From Escherichia fergusonii ATCC 35469 (lineage in GTDB: Bacteria > Pseudomonadota > Gammaproteobacteria > Enterobacterales > Enterobacteriaceae): a stretch of DNA of 64,000 bases. The notes beneath the pieces were generated by a model, which saw only the letters and a program-made list of their open reading frames with translations, searched no databases and was not told where the DNA came from. The stretch covers positions 2,108,001 through 2,172,000 of the forward strand of contig NC_011740.1 in assembly GCF_000026225.1 (NCBI RefSeq), read 5' to 3'. The position numbers were made by a program, and so were the translations under genes. Every line of letters begins with the position of its first letter. The first letter of the stretch is position 1. This document shows positions 31,549-40,530 of the stretch, piece after piece.

Positions 31549-32586
31549 TTATGAAGAGAGTACTTTACTATATTGTTCTATTTTCTTATTCTTGATAATG
31601 AATTTTGATTCTACTATATGCCATGAAAAAAAGCCAAAAATAAGTGATACTACGATACTAATAAAAGTACCTTCAAAAAAACCAAGGGTTAGCTTATTTA
31701 TAATAATTTGTTGTATTGGAAATGAATATATATATACTCCGTAGGAATAATCGAAGCGTCCTGCAATTAAGTTGTCTTTAAAAATATGTCCAATTGCGAT
31801 CGTGATTATTGCGATATTGATATAACCTATCACATTGATTTCATTTTTATAAGCAACAGCCATGAGCACTATTGTGGAAATTATAAGCAAATAACTTATG
31901 CATCTTTTGTTATACCAATAATTCAGAGTAAGCGCCATAATGGCACCTGTAAAAAAAGATAATGCACGAACAGGAAAAGCTTGTAATACAATACCATAAA
32001 ATATTATATCGGTTTTATTGAAAAGAAAATAAATAGATATAAAAAGCAACGCGATAAAGGTAATTAATATTACTCTTAAAGTATTTTTAGATAAAAATAC
32101 AATACATCCTAATATGAGATAACAAGTAAACTCCAGAGGGAGTGTCCATAAACTATCATTTAGAGAGTATGGATGTATAAATCCATTAAAAATTCCTGAA
32201 TGTGCTGGAGCTCCTTGTAGGGTTATAACATTGAGTATGTTTTTTAGTATAGAAAAACTGATATATTCATCTAAAGTATCCCATTCCAAATACACTCCTA
32301 ATACTAGATACATAAAAATGGAACAGGGAATTAATGCAGGAAATATTCTTCTAACACGTTTTAATAAAAACAAATCAAATCTTTCACTATTGATACAGGA
32401 CTTTGTGATTAAAAAACCTGATATGGCAAAAAATATGATAACGCCAATACCTCCTAAAGTAGTCATACCAAGAAAGGTTGGTTCTGACAATCCAGAAAGT
32501 GAATACTGATGAGAAATAATTACAATAATTGCTGCAAACAATCTAATTATATCAAAACAGTTATTTCTATGTTCTCTACTATTCAT
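31549..32586 (-). CDS. OafA-like O-antigen acyltransferase
   Basis: The 345-residue integral membrane protein fits acyltransferase family 3. It has about ten membrane segments, an N-terminal FDIIRLFAAIIVIISH stretch with the family's catalytic His, and an FAISGFLIT segment. Such proteins move acetyl groups onto O-antigen or polysaccharide sugars. The ATG at 32586 is chosen; an upstream TTG at 32601 is weaker. It is the last gene of the cluster, next to gnd, with very low GC. The acetylated residue cannot be told. Confidence 0.82.
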   Translation of the reverse strand: MNSREHRNNCFDIIRLFAAIIVIISHQYSLSGLSEPTFLGMTTLGGIGVIIFFAISGFLITKSCINSERFDLFLLKRVRRIFPALIPCSIFMYLVLGVYLEWDTLDEYISFSILKNILNVITLQGAPAHSGIFNGFIHPYSLNDSLWTLPLEFTCYLILGCIVFLSKNTLRVILITFIALLFISIYFLFNKTDIIFYGIVLQAFPVRALSFFTGAIMALTLNYWYNKRCISYLLIISTIVLMAVAYKNEINVIGYINIAIITIAIGHIFKDNLIAGRFDYSYGVYIYSFPIQQIIINKLTLGFFEGTFISIVVSLIFGFFSWHIVESKFIIKNKKIEQYSKVLSS

Positions 32587-32609
32587 TTTATGAACTTTCA
32601 AAGATTAAT

Positions 32610-33422
32610 TTAACGATATTTTTTATATGCGTATCGAATAATAAATAAAGGCAATATATGAAAACAAAACTTTCCAAGCAAAACAATACTGTTATTAATA
32701 TTAAACTCCCTGAGTTTTATCATATATTTAAAACGAATAGAAAACTCACTTATTGCTTTTCTAAGCCCCCTTCTCCGAGAAAATGTATTTTCATCAATTC
32801 TATAATCTAATAATACCTCAGGTAAATTATGGAAATGATATCCCTCCTCAAGAAGACAAAACCATAACGCCATATCTTCAGTAAATTTAGTGTTCAACGG
32901 ATAACGGATTCCATCTTTAAAAATTGAACTTCTAAATATAACAGTTGGGTGTATGAAGGGGCAACGTATTATACTATACTTCTTCAACTCATCATGCTTG
33001 ATAGGTACTGCCTTTAACTCTAATGCATATTCGCTGCCGAATTCGTGACAAAAAGTACCAAGCACATCAATTCCTTTATTTTCCTCCATGAATCTGAATT
33101 GCTGCTCAATTCGATTCGAACGTGAAATATCATCAGTATCCATCCGAGCAATATACTTATAACCTTTATTCAAAGTTATATCAATCAAAGTATTGAGTGC
33201 AAATGCAAGGCCTTTGTTAACCTTACCACGAATAACAAAGAAATTAGAGTGAACTTTAAAACCTTTAATTACATCTTCTAATAATTCATTCAAATCACCG
33301 TCTACATAGAGATAAATATCTGCATTCATAGTTTGAGTAAACAAACTAGAAAGGCTTTGTTTCAAATAATCTGGTTTCTCAGAAAAGTAGACGCTCATTA
33401 TTATTGCTACACTATGATTCAT
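32610..33422 (-). CDS. GT2-family glycosyltransferase
   Basis: The 270-residue protein has a GT-A fold pattern: N-terminal VAIIMSVYFSE, the metal-binding ARMDTDD and a late TEDMALWF segment. It probably adds one sugar to the lipid-linked O unit on the cytoplasmic side. The ATG at 33422 fits the family start; an in-frame ATG at 33467 gives 285 residues, and neither has a strong ribosome site. It lies after manB, so it may be a later addition to the cluster. Donor not known; GDP-mannose or GDP-fucose is plausible from context. Confidence 0.8.
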   Translation of the reverse strand: MNHSVAIIMSVYFSEKPDYLKQSLSSLFTQTMNADIYLYVDGDLNELLEDVIKGFKVHSNFFVIRGKVNKGLAFALNTLIDITLNKGYKYIARMDTDDISRSNRIEQQFRFMEENKGIDVLGTFCHEFGSEYALELKAVPIKHDELKKYSIIRCPFIHPTVIFRSSIFKDGIRYPLNTKFTEDMALWFCLLEEGYHFHNLPEVLLDYRIDENTFSRRRGLRKAISEFSIRFKYMIKLREFNINNSIVLLGKFCFHILPLFIIRYAYKKYR

Positions 33423-33495
33423 CCTATATAAATATCCATTTAGTTTATTTATTATAATTAAGACCATGTTTTATAACATGGCCTTATGCTCAAAG

Positions 33496-34863
33496 TTAGT
33501 TTAATATTCTTAATATTTCATCTGTTTTCATAATCATGAGTTTAATATCGCCACGCGATTCTACATTCAACCGCACCACCGGTTCGGTGTTGGAGGAACG
33601 CAGGTTAAAGCGCCAGTCGGCAAAGGTCATGCTGATGCCATCGGTGCGATCCACCGCCAGCGCCTCGCGGCTAAAATGCTGTTCGACGCGATTAATCGCC
33701 TCAACGGGTTGCACCAGTTTGCTGTTGATCTCACCGCTTGCCGGGAATGCAGCCATGCGGTCGCGCACCAGTTCGCCCAGCGTTTTTCCTTTCAGGCACA
33801 CCAGTTCGGCGACCAGCAGCCACGGGATCATGCCGCTGTCGCAGTAAGCGAAATCACGGAAGTAATGGTGGGCGCTCATTTCGCCACCGTAGATGGCGTC
33901 TTCCTTGCGCATACGTTCTTTAATAAAGGCGTGTCCGGTTTTCGACATCACCGGGGTGCCGCCTGCGGCAGTCACTACATCAACGGTGTTCCAGGAAAGA
34001 CGCGGATCGTGGATGATCTTCGCGCCGGGATTTTTTTCGAGGAACGCTTCTGCCAGCAGGCCGACAATGTAGTAGCCCTCGATAAACTGTCCTTTTTCGT
34101 CAAACAGGAAACAGCGGTCAAAATCGCCATCAAAAGCAATACCCATATCCGCGCCGTGTTTAATGACCGCATTGCGGGTATCGTCGCGGCATTCCGGCAG
34201 CAATGGATTAGGAATACCGTTGGGGAAATTGCCGTCCGGCGTGTTGTGTACTTTGATCAATTCCACGGGTGCGCCGAGGGCTTTAAAGCGGGCTTCGATG
34301 GCGTCCACCACCGGACCCGCCGCACCGTTCCCTGAGTTGATTACCAGCTTGAGCGGCGTGAGGTTTTTGACATTGATATAACCGAACAGGTGATCAACAT
34401 ATGCGTCACGTAGGTTGATTTGCTGATAGCGACCACGTTTGGTTTCATCGACGGGAGGGAAGTCGTTGGCTTCTGCCAGACGCTGGACGTCGCGCAGTCC
34501 GGTATCACCGCTGATCGGGCGAGCCCCTTCGCGCACCAGCTTCATGCCGTTATAATCCATCGGGTTATGGCTGGCGGTAACTTCGATGCCGCCATCCACA
34601 CCGAGATGGAACGTGGCGAAATAGATCTCTTCAGTGCCGGACATGCCGATATCCAGCACGTCAACGCCCGCATCCTGTAACCCTTTTGCCAGCGCCAGTT
34701 TTAAGGTTTCGCTGGTGAGACGGACATCACCGCCTAAAACAATGGTTTTCGGTTTGAGAAATTCGCCATAGGCACGCCCAATACGCCAGGCGATATCTTC
34801 ATTCAGTTCTTCGCCTAATTTTCCGCGAATATCGTAGGCTTTAAAGCAGGTTAATTTTTTCAT
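33496..34863 (-). CDS. manB: Phosphomannomutase of the O-antigen cluster
   Basis: The 455-residue enzyme converts mannose 6-phosphate to mannose 1-phosphate. The phosphoserine loop TASHNPMDYNG and the metal loop DGDFDR are intact. It differs from the colanic acid CpsG in this window at only two residues until the last 20 or so, where the O-antigen copy reads IKLMIMKTDEILRILN instead. GC is high compared with neighbouring O-antigen genes. This points to gene conversion from cpsG with an older 3' end left behind. Confidence 0.97.
   Translation of the reverse strand: MKKLTCFKAYDIRGKLGEELNEDIAWRIGRAYGEFLKPKTIVLGGDVRLTSETLKLALAKGLQDAGVDVLDIGMSGTEEIYFATFHLGVDGGIEVTASHNPMDYNGMKLVREGARPISGDTGLRDVQRLAEANDFPPVDETKRGRYQQINLRDAYVDHLFGYINVKNLTPLKLVINSGNGAAGPVVDAIEARFKALGAPVELIKVHNTPDGNFPNGIPNPLLPECRDDTRNAVIKHGADMGIAFDGDFDRCFLFDEKGQFIEGYYIVGLLAEAFLEKNPGAKIIHDPRLSWNTVDVVTAAGGTPVMSKTGHAFIKERMRKEDAIYGGEMSAHHYFRDFAYCDSGMIPWLLVAELVCLKGKTLGELVRDRMAAFPASGEINSKLVQPVEAINRVEQHFSREALAVDRTDGISMTFADWRFNLRSSNTEPVVRLNVESRGDIKLMIMKTDEILRILN
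33560..34863. repeat. Long direct repeat, copy 1 (manB)
   Basis: This block is near-identical to 54783-56086 (cpsG), shifted by 21,223 bp and in the same orientation. Similarity ends about 60 bp before the manB stop codon. Confidence 0.9.
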
Positions 34864-34866
34864 CTA

Positions 34867-36315
34867 TTAGTCATCTATTTTGTAACGTTCTTTTTGACGA
34901 ACAATATCATCCTCACCTAAATAATCTCCGGAACTAACCTCAATAAGATTAAGAGGAATTACGCCAGGATTTTCAAGGCTATAAGTAGCGCCCAGAGGAA
35001 TATAAACGGACTCATTAGCAGTAACTAAGACGGTTTTATTATTTAAAGTTACTTTTGCTGTGCCTGAAAGAACAATCCAATGCTCTGAACGATGATGATG
35101 CATACGTAAGGATAGCCCTTCCCCTGGTTTAACGACAATCTTTTTGACTTTATATCGTTCCCCCTGCTCTATAGCATCAAATTTCCCCCAAGGCCGAAAC
35201 TCCTCGCGATGTGATAGATATTCAGAACGTTCTTGCTTTTTGAGCATTTGGACAATTTGTTTAACATCCTGAACTTCAGATTTTTTTGAAACAAGAATTG
35301 CATCTTTCGTCTGAACAATAACTATATCCTCTACACCTACAGCGGCTACTAAGGCTGACTCCGAGTGAATATAATTATTTTTTGTATTATAGGTCAGGAT
35401 ATCACCTTTGCAAACGTCCCCTGTAGGAGTTTTGTCACTAACGTCCCACAACGATTGCCAAGATCCAACATCGCTCCAACCAATATCAAGGGGATAGACT
35501 ATACAACGCTTTGTTTTTTCCATTACTGCAAAATCAATTGATTCCGATGGACAATTTTGAAAAACATCTTTCGAGAGTCGTATAAAGTCAAGATCATGGT
35601 AGGAAGAAGAAACTGTTTTTTCACATATATCGTATATATCAGATCTGTATTTTTTTAATTCCTCTAAATATACTGATGCTTTAAACATAAACATCCCACT
35701 ATTCCAAAGATATTTATCTGAGGAAATATACTCTTCAGCCCTTGAGCGATTAGGTTTTTCAACGAATTGTTCTACTTGGTAAAATTTATTACCAACTCCA
35801 CTGTCTGATTCTTTAATTACATTCCCTTTTTTTATATAACCATAACCGGTCTCTGCATAATGAGGAATAATACCAAAAGTTAAGATATTTCCTTGTTCAA
35901 CAATTGAAATGGAATTTTTGATAGCGTTACAAAAAACATCTGTTTTGTTTATGACATGGTCAGCTGCAAGAACTAAAAGTATAGGATCTTGTTGTTCATT
36001 ACGCTTCAAAGCCGTAAATGCTGAAAGTGCTATAGCTGGTGCAGTATTTCTTCCACATGGTTCAAGAATAATGTTATCGCTTAATTGGTTTATTTGACGC
36101 AATTGTTCTGCGACCACAAAACGATGCTGCTCATTAGTTATTACTAATGGAGTTTCGCAAGAAAGGGGGGATAGTCGTAATAAAGTTGACTGTAATAAAG
36201 TATTCTCACCTGATAATTGCAGAAATTGCTTTGGATAGTGCTCTCTTGAGAGGGGCCAAAGACGGCTACCCGTACCACCAGCCATTACAACAGCAATCAA
36301 CGGTACATCAGACAT
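34867..36315 (-). CDS. manC: Mannose-1-phosphate guanylyltransferase of the O-antigen cluster
   Basis: The 482-residue protein has an N-terminal pyrophosphorylase domain (VVMAGGTGSRLWPLSRE) and a C-terminal cupin domain (RPWGKFDAIEQGERYKVKK, HHHRSEHW). It makes GDP-mannose. The ATG at 36315 is chosen because AAGGA is 8 nt upstream; the ATG at 36324 has none at proper distance. Unlike manB and gmm-fcl-gmd, it is clearly diverged from its colanic homologue and is AT-rich, so it is likely original to this O-antigen cluster. Confidence 0.95.
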   Translation of the reverse strand: MSDVPLIAVVMAGGTGSRLWPLSREHYPKQFLQLSGENTLLQSTLLRLSPLSCETPLVITNEQHRFVVAEQLRQINQLSDNIILEPCGRNTAPAIALSAFTALKRNEQQDPILLVLAADHVINKTDVFCNAIKNSISIVEQGNILTFGIIPHYAETGYGYIKKGNVIKESDSGVGNKFYQVEQFVEKPNRSRAEEYISSDKYLWNSGMFMFKASVYLEELKKYRSDIYDICEKTVSSSYHDLDFIRLSKDVFQNCPSESIDFAVMEKTKRCIVYPLDIGWSDVGSWQSLWDVSDKTPTGDVCKGDILTYNTKNNYIHSESALVAAVGVEDIVIVQTKDAILVSKKSEVQDVKQIVQMLKKQERSEYLSHREEFRPWGKFDAIEQGERYKVKKIVVKPGEGLSLRMHHHRSEHWIVLSGTAKVTLNNKTVLVTANESVYIPLGATYSLENPGVIPLNLIEVSSGDYLGEDDIVRQKERYKIDD

Positions 36316-36811
36316 TTTTGACATCCTTTTTATCTAAACCAATAACAGCACTTGGAGCATGATTAAAATAGGCTCGACTGTTAGCGTGAACATTGTCACT
36401 GGCGAGCAGCGCGTCCGGCGTCAGCCAGCGGTAATCGTCGTGCTGCTCATCCGGCAGTAACAGCTCATCTTCCGCGACTCTGAAGCGAAAACCGAGCACC
36501 ACATAGTGAGTGGTGAAATCCGTGCCGGAGAAGTTATCGTCATAAAAGTGCTGCCAGACACCGTAAAACTGGCCTGCTGTTATCGGCAGACGCAGCCCCA
36601 GTTCCGCCATCGTCAACCGCTCAAATGCGGCTTCCAGCGTTTCGTCTTTCTGCACGCGCCCTCCCGGCACAAACCAGTAACCCTGTGCCGGGCGGTTGGT
36701 TCTTTTGCCAAGCAGAAACTCGCCGCGGCTGTTCTCAACAATAAAGTCGAGAGAGAGCAGCGGCGTGGAGCGCACTACCGTGGCAAAGTCTTCCTGACGT
36801 AAAAACATCAT
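36308..36811 (-). CDS. gmm: GDP-mannose mannosyl hydrolase, O-antigen copy with altered tail
   Basis: The 167-residue Nudix-type protein hydrolyses GDP-mannose or GDP-glucose. The sequence GYWFVPGGRVQKDE with the following ERLTMAELGLRL is the modified Nudix box lacking some classical glutamates, as in Gmm. It equals the colanic copy except at two residues up to SRAYF, after which the last 18 residues (NHAPSAVIGLDKKDVKNV) replace a shorter tail. The end overlaps the manC start. The chimeric tail marks a recombination joint. Confidence 0.93.
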   Translation of the reverse strand: MMFLRQEDFATVVRSTPLLSLDFIVENSRGEFLLGKRTNRPAQGYWFVPGGRVQKDETLEAAFERLTMAELGLRLPITAGQFYGVWQHFYDDNFSGTDFTTHYVVLGFRFRVAEDELLLPDEQHDDYRWLTPDALLASDNVHANSRAYFNHAPSAVIGLDKKDVKNV

Positions 36812-38895
36812 TACCCCCGAAAGCGGTCTTGATTCTCAAGGAACCACTGGTAAGTGCTGGCAAGCCCCGCTTCCAGTGAGATTTCGTGATACCAGCCAAG
36901 CTGATGCAGGCGCGTCACATCCAGCAATTTGCGCGGCGTGCCATCCGGTTTGCTGGCATCGAAAACCACCCGACCTTTGTAACCCACCACTTTAGCGATG
37001 GTTTGCGCCAGCTCGCGGATAGTGCAGTCAACGCCGGTACCGACGTTAATGTGCGACAGCATCGGCTGGGTGTTTTCCAGCCAGACTTCGTGCGCCAGCT
37101 CCATGACATGAATGCTCGCCGCCGCCATATCATCGACGTGCAGAAATTCGCGCATCGGTGTACCGCTGCCCCACACCACCACGTCCGGCGCATTCTGTGC
37201 CGTCGCCTCGTGGAAGCGACGCAGCAATGCAGGGATCACGTGCGAGTTACTCGGGTGGAAGTTGTCGTGCGGCCCGTACAGGTTGGTCGGCATGACAGAG
37301 CGGTAATCGCGTCCATACTGGCGGTTGTAAGATTCGCACAGTTTGATCCCGGCGATTTTGGCAATGGCGTAAGGCTCGTTGGTCGGCTCCAGCGAGCCCT
37401 GTAACAGCTCGCCTTCTGCCATCGGCTGTTTTGCCAGTTTTGGGTAGATGCAGGACGATCCGAGAAACAGCAGTTTGTTCACGTCGTTCTGATGCGCGAC
37501 GTGAATGATGTTGCTCTCAATCATCATGTTCTGGTAGATGAAATCTGCCGGATATGTGTTGTTGGCAACAATGCCGCCCACTTTCGCCGCCGCCAGATAG
37601 ACCTGGTCAATGCGCTCGCTGGCAAAGAAATCATGCACCGCGCGGCTGTCCAGCAGGTTCAGTTCGTCGCGGGTGCGTAATACCAGTTCCACATCACCGC
37701 GCTGTTCGAGCTGTCGCTTGATGGCAGAACCGACCATCCCGCGATGGCCAGCGATAAAAATGCGTTGTTTACTCATGCTTATGACTCCAGCGCGATCGCC
37801 ACGTCGTAGCCGTGAGATTTCAGCAGAGAGTGTTTTTTCGCCGCTACGAGGTCATTAGCCACCATTTCAGACACCATCTCTCTGAGGGTGATTTCCGGTT
37901 TCCAGCCCAGTTTTTCGTGCGCTTTGGTCGGGTCGCCGAGCAGCGTTTCTACTTCAGCAGGACGGAAGTAACGCGGGTCAACCTTAACTATTACATCTCC
38001 CGGTTTAACGGCTGGGGCATCCTCACCAGTAACAGAAATCACTATCCCCTGCTCATCTACACCGGTGCCTTCAAAGCGCAGTTTGATCCCTACTTGCTCC
38101 GCTGCCATTTCCACGAACTGACGTACGGAGTACTGAACACCGGTAGCGATAACGAAATCTTCTGGCTGTTCCTGCTGCAGCATCATCCACTGCATTTTTA
38201 CGTAGTCTTTGGCATGGCCCCAGTCGCGCAGGGAATCCATATTGCCGAGGTACAGGCACGACTCCAGTCCCTGGGCGATATTGGCGATTGCGCGGGTGAT
38301 TTTGCGGGTAACAAAGGTTTCGCCACGGCGCGGGGATTCATGGTTAAAGAGAATGCCGTTACAGGCGTACATGCCGTAGGATTCGCGGTAGTTAACGGTG
38401 ATCCAGTAGGCATACAGTTTGGCGACCGCATACGGAGATCGCGGGTAGAACGGCGTGGTTTCTTTCTGCGGAATTTCCTGCACCAGGCCATACAGTTCAG
38501 AAGTCGAAGCCTGATAGAAACGGGTTTTCTTTTCCAGACCAAGGAAGCGGATCGCCTCCAGTAAACGCAGTGTGCCCATCGCGTCGACGTCTGCGGTATA
38601 TTCCGGTGACTCAAAAGAAACCGCAACGTGGCTCATTGCGCCCAGGTTGTACACTTCATCCGGCTGCACTTCACACAAAATGCGCGTCAGGTTGGAGGTA
38701 TCTGTCAGATCGCCATAATGCAGATGAAATTTCGGGTTGCAGGTGTGTGGATCCTGATAAATATGATCCACACGCTCGGTGTTGAATGACGATGCACGAC
38801 GCTTAATACCATGTACTTCGTAACCTTTTTCCAACAGAAACTCTGCCAGGTAAGAACCGTCCTGTCCGGTTATGCCAGTAATTAAAGCAACTTTC
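36375..38895. repeat. Long direct repeat, copy 1 (gmm-fcl-gmd)
   Basis: This block is near-identical to 59072-61595, shifted by 22,697 bp for most of its length and in the same orientation. The similarity breaks within the gmm tail and at the gmd start. The second copy belongs to the colanic acid operon. Confidence 0.9.
36811..37776 (-). CDS. fcl: GDP-L-fucose synthase, O-antigen copy
   Basis: The 321-residue epimerase-reductase converts GDP-4-keto-6-deoxymannose to GDP-L-fucose. The loop GHRGMVGSA, Ser107, Tyr136 and Lys140 are present. It differs from the colanic copy at residues 93 (Val/Ala) and 128 (Ser/Thr) only. It overlaps gmm by 1 nt. With gmd it supplies GDP-fucose for the fucosyltransferase at 38919. 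Confidence 0.97.
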   Translation of the reverse strand: MSKQRIFIAGHRGMVGSAIKRQLEQRGDVELVLRTRDELNLLDSRAVHDFFASERIDQVYLAAAKVGGIVANNTYPADFIYQNMMIESNIIHVAHQNDVNKLLFLGSSCIYPKLAKQPMAEGELLQGSLEPTNEPYAIAKIAGIKLCESYNRQYGRDYRSVMPTNLYGPHDNFHPSNSHVIPALLRRFHEATAQNAPDVVVWGSGTPMREFLHVDDMAAASIHVMELAHEVWLENTQPMLSHINVGTGVDCTIRELAQTIAKVVGYKGRVVFDASKPDGTPRKLLDVTRLHQLGWYHEISLEAGLASTYQWFLENQDRFRG

Positions 38896-38897
38896 AT
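37779..38897 (-). CDS. gmd: GDP-mannose 4,6-dehydratase, O-antigen copy
   Basis: The 372-residue short-chain dehydrogenase-type enzyme turns GDP-mannose into its 4-keto-6-deoxy form. The [10 protein letters not shown] loop and the YAVAK active-site segment are present. It is near-identical to the colanic copy except in a block coding about residues 265-305, where many substitutions cluster, and at the extreme N-terminus (MKVAL versus MSKVAL). First of the three colanic-like genes as transcribed. Confidence 0.97.
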   Translation of the reverse strand: MKVALITGITGQDGSYLAEFLLEKGYEVHGIKRRASSFNTERVDHIYQDPHTCNPKFHLHYGDLTDTSNLTRILCEVQPDEVYNLGAMSHVAVSFESPEYTADVDAMGTLRLLEAIRFLGLEKKTRFYQASTSELYGLVQEIPQKETTPFYPRSPYAVAKLYAYWITVNYRESYGMYACNGILFNHESPRRGETFVTRKITRAIANIAQGLESCLYLGNMDSLRDWGHAKDYVKMQWMMLQQEQPEDFVIATGVQYSVRQFVEMAAEQVGIKLRFEGTGVDEQGIVISVTGEDAPAVKPGDVIVKVDPRYFRPAEVETLLGDPTKAHEKLGWKPEITLREMVSEMVANDLVAAKKHSLLKSHGYDVAIALES

Positions 38898-38918
38898 TTT
38901 TGAATAACTCCTTAAAAT

Positions 38919-39719
38919 TTAAATTAATTCACCAGGTAAGATAAAATTTCTCGTATCATGAATATTTAGCTTTTGAGGCGCTAATACAATACATCCTGGT
39001 TTGTATCCTAGCGCAGAAGCCCATATAGCAAATGTACTATTTGACAACACTTTAAATTGGGATTGTGCCAGTAATAAAAAATCATCGAGCATATTTCCAT
39101 CAGAAAAAAAGTATTTAATAGATATTTTTTTCGCTATCTCAGTCGCATAATTCTTATCATCTGTCACAATTACGAATTGATCCACAGAATTCATTTCTTT
39201 AATTTTATTCAATTGCTCAAGATAATAATTCGTCGAAGCAATACCACTATATTTTTTAGTTAAAAAATCACCTCCGCGAATGTGAATCGCACATACGTTT
39301 GGTTTAATACTGAGATGCGAATATAGATAATCTTTTTTTAACAACTCAAGCATTTCATCAAAAAGAGTTTGATCCAAACAATTTTGGAAATAACCATCTA
39401 AATAATAGCTTTTGTTTGTAAGACTTTGATAGAGCACTCGATTAAAATTTAAGTCACCAACAAATCTATCTGTAAGGTTTGCTAAAATATTTATACGCGG
39501 CAAACGCAATTTAAGCAAAAATTTATTTTCTACATTTGAATTGGTCATTTTGAAATAATGTGGCAATTCATTACTTCTTGATGCTTTATAATTGTTTAAC
39601 TCCGAATCATCAAGCTCTATATATTTCACATTACTTTTTTTGCTAATTAGTAATGAGGCGCCATATTGAAAAATTTGATTACCTAATCCTCCAGCTAACC
39701 TGCAGCATACCTTCGACAT
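38919..39719 (-). CDS. Alpha-1,2-fucosyltransferase-like, GT11 family
   Basis: The 266-residue protein has the family start GGLGNQIFQY and the donor motif HIRGGD (HxRxxD type), as in bacterial alpha-1,2-fucosyltransferases. It is the natural user of GDP-fucose made by gmd and fcl, which follow 21 bp downstream. The ATG at 39719 has GGGTATC upstream; the longer start at 39743 lacks one. GC is low. Acceptor unknown. Confidence 0.88.
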   Translation of the reverse strand: MSKVCCRLAGGLGNQIFQYGASLLISKKSNVKYIELDDSELNNYKASRSNELPHYFKMTNSNVENKFLLKLRLPRINILANLTDRFVGDLNFNRVLYQSLTNKSYYLDGYFQNCLDQTLFDEMLELLKKDYLYSHLSIKPNVCAIHIRGGDFLTKKYSGIASTNYYLEQLNKIKEMNSVDQFVIVTDDKNYATEIAKKISIKYFFSDGNMLDDFLLLAQSQFKVLSNSTFAIWASALGYKPGCIVLAPQKLNIHDTRNFILPGELI

Positions 39720-39729
39720 CTTGATACCC

Positions 39730-40530
39730 TTATTTATTAACAATAATTTCTTTTATGAACACAAGTATCATCATATAAAAAAATATTATTAGCATGATAA
39801 GCCAAACACTATTATTTAATGAAAGAAGATAAAGCAACAAAAAAACAACCGCCATAATAAAATAGTAAATTATCTTATATTTATTTTCATTACCAATAAT
39901 GAAATGCATTAAACCAAATGACTTAGTCGAATATATTAATAATGCAGGTAGAGTATATATTAAAACTGAAAGTGGTATATATGCTAATTTCTCTGGTACC
40001 ATCACGGATGAAAAAATTAGAATTGGAAATATAAACCGTGATGAAGACAAGATAAAAAAAGTTACTGTTTTAAAGGCATTTCGTATATTATTATGGAAAT
40101 AATAAATTACACTAGTAAAAAAAGCATATGAGATTATTTTAATTATTATGATGTAGGGAGTAACATATAAAACAAGAAAAAGCAAAAAAACAAAAAAAAG
40201 AGTTCTAAGCAAAATAATACTATAATAATTAGTGTCAATAAAATCATATAACTCACCAACAATTCTCAATGTTGGATTTCTCTCTTTCTTAACGGTTTTT
40301 ATATCATTTTGTATGTATCCATTTTCATAAAAAATATAAACACATACATAACTAACAACAAACCCCGCCCCTATCGAAAGATCTCTTTCTGAAGATGAAA
40401 GCAGCCCAAAATAAAAAAATACGAAGCACGGTATAGGTATTGTAAGTATAAAACTAATAAGTTTTGGAATTGTTTTAATCCTGGACAAATAGGTATATCC
40501 GAAGGGTAAATATAAAATATATTTATTCAT
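39730..40530 (-). CDS. UbiA-like polyprenyl-phosphate glycosyl/prenyl transferase
   Basis: The 266-residue integral membrane protein has about eight membrane segments. After the second one it carries N75-D76-I-K-T79-V-K-K-E83 followed by RNPTLR, which parallels the NDxxDxxxD...HPxxxR signature of UbiA proteins, with Thr and Glu in place of two Asp. In mycobacteria a UbiA-family enzyme transfers 5-phosphoribose from PRPP to decaprenyl phosphate. Its ATG overlaps the stop of the HAD phosphatase gene (ATGA), and HAD-UbiA fusions exist. The inferred role is formation of a polyprenyl-phosphate-linked sugar for the O unit. Assignment from motif and context only. Confidence 0.6.
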   Translation of the reverse strand: MNKYILYLPFGYTYLSRIKTIPKLISFILTIPIPCFVFFYFGLLSSSERDLSIGAGFVVSYVCVYIFYENGYIQNDIKTVKKERNPTLRIVGELYDFIDTNYYSIILLRTLFFVFLLFLVLYVTPYIIIIKIISYAFFTSVIYYFHNNIRNAFKTVTFFILSSSRFIFPILIFSSVMVPEKLAYIPLSVLIYTLPALLIYSTKSFGLMHFIIGNENKYKIIYYFIMAVVFLLLYLLSLNNSVWLIMLIIFFYMMILVFIKEIIVNK

